This document shows, piece after piece, positions 22,841 to 29,627 of a stretch of 33,865 nt of DNA. The DNA is taken from the NCBI GenBank assembly GCA_964504075.1, contig CAZDCT010000003.1, positions 1 through 33,865 on the forward strand, written 5' to 3'. Origin of the DNA: JAHJCL01 sp964504075 (GTDB taxonomy: Bacteria > Patescibacteriota > Minisyncoccia > Minisyncoccales > DG-74-3). The notes under the pieces are model-generated. The model was not told where the DNA came from and searched no databases. It saw only the letters and a list, made by a program, of their open reading frames with translations. The position numbers were made by a program, and so were the translations under genes. How positions within the stretch are numbered: the stretch's first letter is position 1; every line of letters begins with the position of its first letter.

Positions 22841-23476
22841 ATGGCGAAATCATTTTTTGAAAAATTAAAAAAGGGGATGGGAATTGAACTTCCGGCTGAA
22901 GAAGAATTAGAAAAGGAACAAGAAATGGAAATAAGGGAAATTGAAATTGAAAATCAAGACAACCCCGCCTTCGCCGAGGCTACGGTAGGCAAGGGGGAAA
23001 AAGTAGTTAAGAAAAAACAAAAAAAGAAAAAGTTAGATTTGAAAACTAAATTGCTAAAACCAAGAATAAATAAGAAAGAAATCTTTAAAACAAAGCAGAT
23101 AGAACCTGATGCTCCAGAACAAAAAGAAGATTGGCTTGCGACAGAGGGACAATTATCAATTGATGTTTACCAAACCAAGGATGAATTAGTTATCCAATCA
23201 GCTATTGCGGGAATAAAATCTGAAGAACTTGATATTGTGTTGGAAAGCGACGTAATAACAATAAGGGGAACTAGAAAAAAACCAATTGAAGAACAGGGAG
23301 ACTATTTTACCAAAGAGTGTTATTGGGGAACATTTTCAAGAGAAATAATTCTACCCGTAGAGGTTGATCCAAATCGTGCTAAAGCATCAATGAAAGAGGG
23401 GGTTTTAACCATTAGAATACCAAAAATCTTTAGAGAAAAGAAAAGGAAAATTTCAGTAAAGAAATTTGGCGAATGA
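22841..23476 (+). CDS. Hsp20-family small heat-shock protein with long charged N-terminus
   Basis: The C-terminal half (about 100-211) is an alpha-crystallin domain: DVYQTKDELVIQSAIAGI, EELDIVLESDVITIRGTR, CYWGTFSREIILPVEVD, KEGVLTIRIPK, then the I-x-V tail region. These holdase chaperones bind unfolding proteins. The first 100 residues are highly charged (Glu/Lys) and contain NPAFAEATVGKG (41-52), encoded by a G+C-rich palindrome that looks like an inserted repeat. Ends in TGA and is followed by an intrinsic terminator. Last gene of the tsaD row. Confidence 0.9.
   Translation: MAKSFFEKLKKGMGIELPAEEELEKEQEMEIREIEIENQDNPAFAEATVGKGEKVVKKKQKKKKLDLKTKLLKPRINKKEIFKTKQIEPDAPEQKEDWLATEGQLSIDVYQTKDELVIQSAIAGIKSEELDIVLESDVITIRGTRKKPIEEQGDYFTKECYWGTFSREIILPVEVDPNRAKASMKEGVLTIRIPKIFREKKRKISVKKFGE
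22963..22997. repeat. G+C-rich palindromic element inside the hsp20 linker
   Basis: The stem pairs ccccgcct (22963-22970) with aggcaaggggg (22987-22997, two bulged A), with an inner ccg/cgg. It is much richer in G+C than its surroundings and encodes PAFAEATVGKG, in frame, inside a disordered charged stretch. I recall similar PAFAEATAG strings scattered through CPR proteins, but could not check this. Confidence 0.6.
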
Positions 23477-23498
23477 AATTAACCTAATTTCTAAAATA

Positions 23499-23520
23499 AA
23501 CCGGCTTTGGGCCGGTTTTT
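23499..23520 (+). terminator. Intrinsic terminator after hsp20
   Basis: AACCGGC-tttgg-GCCGGTT followed by TTT. It stands between hsp20 and the oppositely oriented tRNA-Leu, so it can end the plus-strand row. Confidence 0.85.
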
Positions 23521-23524
23521 GTTG

Positions 23525-23607
23525 TGCGGACGGTGGGAGTCGAACCCACAAGCTTTAAGGGCACAAGATCCTAAATCTTGCGTGTCTACCAATTTCACCA
23601 CGTCCGC
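23525..23607 (-). tRNA. tRNA-Leu (anticodon UAG)
   Basis: Acceptor GCGGACG/CGTCCGC, discriminator A, anticodon stem CAAGA/TCTTG with loop TTTAGGA (anticodon UAG), a long variable arm TGCCCTTAAAGCT, T arm GTGGG-TTCGACT-CCCAC. CCA not encoded. Confidence 0.94.
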
Positions 23608-23618
23608 CAATTATTTCA

Positions 23619-23647
23619 ATATTATTCTTTTTTAGCCTAAAAATCAA
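23619..23647 (-). promoter_or_regulatory. Candidate promoter of tRNA-Leu
   Basis: Minus strand TTGATT (23647-23642), 17 nt, TAATAT (23624-23619), start near 23612, five bases before the tRNA. It abuts the terminator of the VirB2-like gene. Confidence 0.45.
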
Positions 23648-23648
23648 A

Positions 23649-23675
23649 CTCTTGCCACTAACAAAGTGGCAAGAG
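23649..23675 (-). terminator. Intrinsic terminator after the VirB2-like gene
   Basis: CTCTTGCCAC (23649-23658) and GTGGCAAGAG (23666-23675) form a perfect 10-bp stem with a 7-nt loop; on the minus strand TTTGATTTTT follows. It closes the gyrA-containing minus-strand row. Confidence 0.8.
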
Positions 23676-23707
23676 AGTTTTAAAATTCTTAAAATTATTT
23701 CTACCTC

Positions 23708-24040
23708 TTAGTCAGCTAGAAGATTAATCACTATGTTCATTAGGCCCTTTGAAACCACTGCTACAGCTACTCCAATTAAGGCGTATTTAACTTTATTGCG
23801 ACCCGACTCAATCTTTTCTGCCTCACCTCCACCCAAAACATAATCAAGTCCTCCCCAGACAAGATAACCCGCTGCCACCACTAACAAAATAGTATAAAGC
23901 CAATTTACTAACTTGTCTAAAACGTCTATTATATCTCCAAAAGTTTCTATTTTTGTGTCCGGAACAGATTCTGCCATCACCCCCATAGGCATCATTATTA
24001 ATAAGCTGAATAAAACTAGTAATAGTAAGGTTGTTTTCAT
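23708..24040 (-). CDS. TrbC/VirB2-like small membrane protein, 110 aa
   Basis: Signal peptide ending near VMA (residues 20-22), then two hydrophobic helices: NWLYTILLVVAAGYLVWGG (about 46-64) and VKYALIGVAVAVVSKGLMNIV (about 84-104), with the short charged loop GGGEAEKIESGRNK between them. This is the layout of VirB2/TrbC conjugative pilins, a protein type often seen in CPR genomes without a complete type IV secretion set. No other secretion gene is in view, so a pilus role is unproven. It follows a larger protein with the same C-terminal fold, probably a duplicate. Confidence 0.75.
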   Translation of the reverse strand: MKTTLLLLVLFSLLIMMPMGVMAESVPDTKIETFGDIIDVLDKLVNWLYTILLVVAAGYLVWGGLDYVLGGGEAEKIESGRNKVKYALIGVAVAVVSKGLMNIVINLLAD

Positions 24041-24086
24041 ATTTAAATTAAATTCTCAATTTTTCAATTCGACCTTTTAGGTTTTT

Positions 24087-24840
24087 TTATGCTCCTAACA
24101 ATTGTTTTATTATGGCAACAAATCCTTTTGAAAGCAAAATAACAGCAAATCCAGTCAAAGTATAAATAATTATATTTTTAGCTTTTGTAATCTGTTCGGA
24201 ATTACCACCAGAAGTAACATATAATCCTCCAGCCCAAACTATCATTAAGGGAGCAATAACCAAAGAAAGGCTAAAAATCAAATCAATAAGACTATCAATA
24301 ATTTCTTCGAAACTATCAGCGCTTAAAGGATTGCAAATACAGACCATACCTTTTGGTGGTTCAGTATTATTAAAACAGTAATATTCGCATGTTCCGGGCT
24401 TGGGTGGCTTTTTGGGTTCGGACTCTGGTTCTTCGGGCTCTGATCCATTAGATGGAGATTCATCTCCCTCATCATCTGCTCCATCACACACACCACTTGT
24501 TCCTTGTTCATTAAAATTACAAGAATCAGATTCGCACTCTGAATCATGATAACATGTTTCTTCTTTTTCCTTTAAATTTAGGTCTTCATTATAACAAACA
24601 CTATATTTATCATTACAAAGAAAATCATCAACACACTGAGAATCAGATGAAGCGNNNNNNNNNNNNNNNNNNNNNNNNNNNNNNNNNNNNNNNNNNNNNN
24701 NNNNNNNNNNNNNNNNNNNNNNNNNNNNNNNNNNNNNNNNNNNNNNNNNNNNNNTCATAGGTTGTGGCTAAAACTTCCTGAAAAGAAAAAATCAAACCAA
24801 GAAAAAGAACGATAACGAAAAATGCTTTTAAATTCTTCAT
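24087..24840 (-). CDS. Secreted cysteine-rich protein with C-terminal VirB2-like membrane domain (spans assembly gap)
   Basis: The start ATG at 24840 gives a signal peptide (MKNLKAFFVIVLFLGLIFSF). After the gap comes a cysteine-rich segment (seven Cys within about 50 residues, pattern C-x4-5-C-x6-C with DSECESDSC), a low-complexity linker rich in Glu, Pro and Ser, four more Cys (GTCEYYC, MVCIC), then two helices (LIFSLSLVIAPLMIVWAGG and IIIYTLTGFAVILLSKGF) around GGNSEQITKAKN, as in the neighbouring VirB2-like protein. The two sides of the gap are in different frames if it is exactly 100 nt; a true length divisible by 3 joins them. It suggests a disulfide-stabilised outside domain on a membrane pilin-like base. 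Confidence 0.7.
24655..24754. other. Assembly gap (100 N) in the cysteine-rich protein
   Basis: Exactly 100 N, placed between the signal peptide and the cysteine-rich segment. The true length should be a multiple of three if the gene is intact. Confidence 0.95.
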
Positions 24841-24845
24841 ATTGT

Positions 24846-25373
24846 TTATTTTATCAAAATCAAGCCCCAATGATAAGGGCTAGCTTCAAATTCTTTTTCT
24901 AATTTCAAAGAAAGCTTTTCAGCCAATCTTTTAACCTCATTAGAAACTACTCTATTATGCTTTGGCCCAAAAGATTTATTGTTTTTCCAATCAACAATTA
25001 AAATTCTGCCTTTTTCTTTTAAAACTCTTTTAGCTTCAGCCAAAGCTGTTTCTTTATCTTCAATCTGGAATAAAAGATTGGTCATTAAAACTAAATCACA
25101 CGAACCAGACAATAGTTTAGAACCATGCAAAACCTCAATATTTGACTTAATAGTTTCAATATTATCAATATTTCTTCTTTTTAACTTAGCTTTTAAAGCA
25201 GAAAGGGGTTCTTCTAAAATATCAATCGCAACCACTTTGCCATCTTCTAATTCTTGAGCCAAAGGTATTGCCCAACCACCAGAGCCTGAACCAAAATCAG
25301 CGCCCACCATATCTGGCTTTAATTTAAGTTGTTTTAAGATTTTATTGGGATTTAAAAACTCTCTCATATACAA
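24846..25373 (-). CDS. Class I SAM-dependent methyltransferase
   Basis: A 175-residue Rossmann methyltransferase: motif I GADFGSGSGGWAI (24-36), acidic Asp51 ending the second strand (VVAIDI), DLVLMTNLLFQI (motif IV region) and LKEKGRILIVDWK. It resembles UbiE/Methyltransf_31-type enzymes. The substrate is not evident. It overlaps the gyrA stop by 10 nt and ends 5 nt before the cysteine-rich VirB2-like gene, so it belongs to the gyrA row. Confidence 0.85.
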   Translation of the reverse strand: MYMREFLNPNKILKQLKLKPDMVGADFGSGSGGWAIPLAQELEDGKVVAIDILEEPLSALKAKLKRRNIDNIETIKSNIEVLHGSKLLSGSCDLVLMTNLLFQIEDKETALAEAKRVLKEKGRILIVDWKNNKSFGPKHNRVVSNEVKRLAEKLSLKLEKEFEASPYHWGLILIK

Positions 25374-27838
25374 ATTACGGAAGCTACCTTGTCTCCTTCT
25401 CCCAATCTCATTATTCTCACTCCTTGGGTAGCTCTAGATAGTTTTGAAATTTGAGCAATTTTTGTTCTAATAACTTGACCTTTTTGAGAAATAGCAATTA
25501 AATCTTTTTCTTCAGTTAAAATCTTAGATGATATAACTTCACCAGTCTTAGCAGTAATATTAGCTGTCTTAATGCCAGACCCACCCCTTTTTTGACCCCT
25601 GTACTCTTTCAAATCAGTTCTTTTACCATAACCATTTTTCATTACTACCAAAAGATATTCTTTAATTCTCGCTTTTAGCTTTTCCTTTTTAGCTTTTATT
25701 ATCTCCATTCCAACAATCTCATCTGCTTTCTTTAACCTAATTCCCTTTACCCCAGCTGCTGTTCTACCCATTGACCTAACATCTTTTTCTTTAAAACGAA
25801 TTGACTGACCATTTTTAGTCACTAAAATTATTTCATCATTACCCTCAGTCATTTTAACCTTTTGCAACAAATCTCCTCTTTTTAAAGAAATAGCTTTTAA
25901 TCCAGAACGTCTTACATTGCTAAATCTTTCTAATTTTGTCTTTTTAATTATACCATCCCTGGTTACCATAACCAAATATTTATTTTCTAATTGCTTTTTA
26001 TCTTTTTCTAAAGCAAAAATTGATAAAACTTTTTCCTGGGAAGAAAGTTCAAGAAAGTTTAAAAGACCCCTGCCCTTAGCCACCCTGCTTGCTTCTGGAA
26101 TTTCATAGGCTGGAACCTGAAAAACCTTTCCATAATCAGTAAAAAAGAGCAAAGAATCATGAGTGTTAGCTAAAATAAAGTGTTCAATTATATCTTCTCC
26201 AACCGTTTTCATTCCCAAAATGCCCTTGCCGCCTCTGTGCTGAATCTTGTAGGTAGAAGGATTTAATCTTTTAATATATCCGCCCTGAGTTACAGTAACA
26301 ATGACTTGTTCTTGAGGGATTAGATCTTTTAGAGTAAATTCTCCTACCTGATGAGCATTAACTTTTGTTTTTCTTGGATCACCAAACTCTTGTTTTAATG
26401 AATTAAGCTCTTTTTTAATAACTCTTTTTATCTTGGCTGGGCTTTTTAAAATATTATTTAATTCCTGGATTTTAGCTTTTAATTCTTTAAGCTCGTCTTC
26501 AATCTTACTTCTTTCTAACTTAGCCAAAGCTGAAAGTTTGGTTTCCAGAATAGCATTGGCCTGAATATCGGTTAATTTAAATTTCTTCTTTAAGTTTTTA
26601 TGAGCATCTTGACGATCAGCTGATTTCTTAATTGTTTTTATAACCTCATCAATCCTAGATAAACATTTAACAAGACCCTCTAAAATATGGGCTCTTTCTT
26701 TAGCTTTTTCTAAATCATATTTTGTTCTTCTTTTCACCACTTCTTTGCGGTGCAAAAGGAAATAGTTTAAAAAATCCAAAAGAGGTAAAACTTTAGGCTG
26801 AATACCATCCACCAAAGCCAACATATTCAAATGAAAGGTTTTTTGAAGATTGCTGAATTTATACAAACGATTCAGAATTTGCTTGGCATTGGCTCCCCTC
26901 TGTAAATCTATAGCAACTCTCATTCCATCCTTGTCTGACTCGTCTCTAATATCTTTAACGCCTTTAATCTTTTTGTTTTGAACTAATTCAGCAAATTTTT
27001 CGACCAAAGACGATTTCTGAACCTGATAAGGAATTTCAGTAATTATGATTTGTTTCTTTTTTTCGTTCTCAGCATCAACTATTATTGCTTTTCCCCTTGC
27101 AACAATTGGTCCTTTTCCTACAGAGTAAGCATGAATAATATCTTTTTTATTGAAAATCTCTCCTCCGGTTGGAAAATCAGGACCCTTAACAAATTGAAGT
27201 AAATCTTCAGTATCAGCTTTTAGGTTGTCTAATAAATAAATTAAAGCGTCACAAATTTCTGAAAGATTGTGAGGAGGAATATTGGTTGCCATTCCAACTG
27301 CAATTCCCAAAGAGCCGTTTAATAAAAGCTGGGGTACTGGAGATGGCAAAACAGTTGGTTCTTTTCTGGTAGCATCATAATTATCAATAAAATCAACTGT
27401 TTCTTTTTCAATATCCTTGAGCATTTCTTCGCCAATCTTAGAAAGCCGAGCTTCGGTGTATCTGTACGCAGCTGCGCTATCCCCATCGATACTGCCAAAA
27501 TTTCCTTGACCTTGCACCAAAGGATATCTTAAAGAAAAATCCTGAGCCATTCTGGTTAAACTATCGTAAATTGCAGCATCGCCATGAGGATGATATCGAG
27601 CCATAGTACTCCCGATTACAGTAGCTGATTTTCTAAACTTAGCATTGTTTCTTAAACCATCTTCTAGCATTGCATAAAGAATCCTTCTGTGAACTGGCTT
27701 TAACCCGTCTCTAACGTCAGGCAAAGCTCGAGCAACAATTACTGACATTGCATAGTCAAGATAAGATTCTCTCATTTCATCAGTAATTTCTCTTGGCTCG
27801 ATCTGATCAATCTTTATTTTTTTTAAATCTTTTACCAT
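25364..27838 (-). CDS. gyrA: DNA gyrase subunit A
   Basis: An 824-residue type IIA topoisomerase subunit that cuts and rejoins DNA to introduce negative supercoils. It has DVRDGLKPVHRRILYAM, the quinolone region ARYHPHGDAAIYD (80-92), catalytic Tyr127 in AAAYRYTEARL, and a C-terminal beta-pinwheel with six repeats. The GyrA box is QHRGGKG (usual QRRGGKG), supporting gyrase rather than ParC. The residue matching E. coli Ser83 is Ala88, while the one matching Asp87 is kept (Asp92). gyrB is not next to it. Confidence 0.97.
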   Translation of the reverse strand: MVKDLKKIKIDQIEPREITDEMRESYLDYAMSVIVARALPDVRDGLKPVHRRILYAMLEDGLRNNAKFRKSATVIGSTMARYHPHGDAAIYDSLTRMAQDFSLRYPLVQGQGNFGSIDGDSAAAYRYTEARLSKIGEEMLKDIEKETVDFIDNYDATRKEPTVLPSPVPQLLLNGSLGIAVGMATNIPPHNLSEICDALIYLLDNLKADTEDLLQFVKGPDFPTGGEIFNKKDIIHAYSVGKGPIVARGKAIIVDAENEKKKQIIITEIPYQVQKSSLVEKFAELVQNKKIKGVKDIRDESDKDGMRVAIDLQRGANAKQILNRLYKFSNLQKTFHLNMLALVDGIQPKVLPLLDFLNYFLLHRKEVVKRRTKYDLEKAKERAHILEGLVKCLSRIDEVIKTIKKSADRQDAHKNLKKKFKLTDIQANAILETKLSALAKLERSKIEDELKELKAKIQELNNILKSPAKIKRVIKKELNSLKQEFGDPRKTKVNAHQVGEFTLKDLIPQEQVIVTVTQGGYIKRLNPSTYKIQHRGGKGILGMKTVGEDIIEHFILANTHDSLLFFTDYGKVFQVPAYEIPEASRVAKGRGLLNFLELSSQEKVLSIFALEKDKKQLENKYLVMVTRDGIIKKTKLERFSNVRRSGLKAISLKRGDLLQKVKMTEGNDEIILVTKNGQSIRFKEKDVRSMGRTAAGVKGIRLKKADEIVGMEIIKAKKEKLKARIKEYLLVVMKNGYGKRTDLKEYRGQKRGGSGIKTANITAKTGEVISSKILTEEKDLIAISQKGQVIRTKIAQISKLSRATQGVRIMRLGEGDKVASVICI

Positions 27839-27839
27839 T

Positions 27840-28493
27840 TTAAGATTTCAAAACTATTATTCTTGCCTCTTCTTCAGAAAGGTCTTTCTTTTTAATTGAT
27901 AAACTGTTTAATGGTTCAATAGACTCGACTCCTAAGGTTTTTAAAAACTCTCCCAACCCATCTAATTTAATTTTTAATTTGGGAACAGAATAATGCATTG
28001 GAATTGTAATTTTAGGTTCAATCTGAGACATAATTTTCAAAGCATCTTTAGCTGAAATAGTATATTTTCCCCCCACTGGAATCATTAGAATATCAACACT
28101 ATTAACTTGTTCAACCTGATCTGGGGTTAATTCTTTTTGACCCAAATCACCTAAATGACAAATAGAAATGTTTTCAGCTTGAATATTATAAATTGTTGTT
28201 TGACCCCGCTCTTTGCCTTCAACATTATCATGAAAAGCAGGAATGCCGCGAACAAAAACCCCCTTTATGTCATACTCTCCAGGACCAGTAATAACAAAAG
28301 GATTGCCTGAAACTGCTTTTACATTATTATGGTCTGAGTGATCGTGAGTCACTAACAAAATATTAGCTTCAAGTTTAGGAAGCTTTAATCCAATTTCTTT
28401 TGAAAAGGGGTCAATTACTATTGACACCTTGGTATCTTTTTCTTCTTGGGCAATAATTTGAAAGCAAGAATGCCCGTGCCAAATAATCTTCAT
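27840..28493 (-). CDS. Metallo-beta-lactamase-fold hydrolase
   Basis: A 217-residue MBL-fold protein. It has WHGHSCF at the start, the zinc motif THDHSDH (49-55), GPGEYDIKGV, HLGDLG and a final His in IPMHYS. It resembles the UPF0173/L-ascorbate-6-phosphate lactonase-like group (YtkL type); the substrate is unknown. Its stop is one base before the gyrA ATG. A TATAAT (28507-28502) lies only about 9 nt before its start codon without a clear -35, so the mRNA may be leaderless. Confidence 0.85.
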   Translation of the reverse strand: MKIIWHGHSCFQIIAQEEKDTKVSIVIDPFSKEIGLKLPKLEANILLVTHDHSDHNNVKAVSGNPFVITGPGEYDIKGVFVRGIPAFHDNVEGKERGQTTIYNIQAENISICHLGDLGQKELTPDQVEQVNSVDILMIPVGGKYTISAKDALKIMSQIEPKITIPMHYSVPKLKIKLDGLGEFLKTLGVESIEPLNSLSIKKKDLSEEEARIIVLKS

Positions 28494-28554
28494 AAGTTTA
28501 TATTATAATTTTACTATAAATAAGGCGATTCTTCAACTATTCTTGAAAAATTAA

Positions 28555-29625
28555 ATGAAATATTGTAAGCTGAAAAGTATGAAAAGTTTATTAGAAAAGG
28601 AAGATAATTTAAAACCTTTGAAAGTCGGACAAATTATTGATGGAAAAATTATAGGAAGAGGAAGATCTGCTCTTTTTTTAGATATTAGTCCTTTTGGAAC
28701 AGGAATAATTTATGGCAAAGAGTTCTATGATGCTAGGGACGAATTAAAAAATCTTGATAAAGGAGCAAATGTTTCAGCCAAGGTGGTTGATTTAGACAAT
28801 GAAGATGGTTATATCGAATTGTCAGCCAGTGGCGCTTCTCAAGAATTAGCCTGGGGAACATTAGAAGAAAAAAGAAAACAGGGAGAGTTGTTAACGGTTA
28901 AAATCTTAGGTGCTAACAGAGGAGGCCTATTGTCAAAAATCTCCAGCATTCCAGCCTTTCTTCCCGTTTCTCAATTAAAAAGCGAACACTATCCAAGGAT
29001 AAAAGGCGCTGATTCAAACAAAATATTAGAAGCTCTTAAGGGTTTTATTGGTCAAGAATTAGAGGTTAAAATCTTTGATCTTTCTCAAAAAGAAGGAAAG
29101 CTGATTTTGTCTGAAAAAGCAAAAGAGTCAGAAAAAATCAAAGAAATATTAAAGAATTATAAGGCTGACGATGTTGTTAAAGCAACAGTTACCGGAATTA
29201 CTGATTTTGGAGCTTTTGTTAATTTTGGTCAGGAAAAATTAGAGGGACTAATTCATATTTCTGAATTAGATTGGGCAATTGTGGAAAACCCTTCAAAAAT
29301 TGTTAAAATGGGGCAAGAGATAGAAGTGAAAATTATTGAAATTTCAAACAACAAGGTATTCTTATCTTTAAAAGCTATGAAAAAAGATCCTTGGCAAGAT
29401 GTTGAAAAAAAATATAAAAAGGGTGATATAATCAAAGGTAAGGCAGTAAAATTTAATCCTTTTGGAGTTTTTGTCCAAGTAGAAGAAAAAATTCAGGGAT
29501 TAGCTCATGTTTCTGAATTTGGGAGTCAAGAAAAAATGAAAGAAGTTATCAAGATTGGAGAAAAATATAATTTTAAAGTTCTATCAATTGAACCTAAAGA
29601 GCACAAAATAACCCTTGCCTTATAA
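28555..29625 (+). CDS. rpsA: S1 RNA-binding domain protein (ribosomal protein S1-like)
   Basis: A 356-residue protein with four S1 repeats: about 22-90 (GQIIDGKIIGRGRSALFLDI), 100-190 (degenerate), 198-266 (TGITDFGAFVNFGQEKLEGLI) and 283-355 (GKAVKFNPFGVFVQVEEKIQGL). Ribosomal S1 holds mRNA on the 30S subunit; E. coli has six repeats, and CPR forms are commonly shorter. The third and fourth repeats have the intact FGAFV/FGVFV core. ATG 28579 (MKSLLEKEDN) is an alternative start. ftsH begins 2 nt after its stop. With few Shine-Dalgarno sites here, S1 is likely important for initiation. Confidence 0.85.
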   Translation: MKYCKLKSMKSLLEKEDNLKPLKVGQIIDGKIIGRGRSALFLDISPFGTGIIYGKEFYDARDELKNLDKGANVSAKVVDLDNEDGYIELSASGASQELAWGTLEEKRKQGELLTVKILGANRGGLLSKISSIPAFLPVSQLKSEHYPRIKGADSNKILEALKGFIGQELEVKIFDLSQKEGKLILSEKAKESEKIKEILKNYKADDVVKATVTGITDFGAFVNFGQEKLEGLIHISELDWAIVENPSKIVKMGQEIEVKIIEISNNKVFLSLKAMKKDPWQDVEKKYKKGDIIKGKAVKFNPFGVFVQVEEKIQGLAHVSEFGSQEKMKEVIKIGEKYNFKVLSIEPKEHKITLAL

Positions 29626-29627
29626 GC

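Noticed and set aside
23474..23476. Use of UGA as a sense codon, as in Gracilibacteria
   Set aside because: hsp20 and the PilV-like gene end naturally at TGA, and conserved proteins contain no in-frame TGA.
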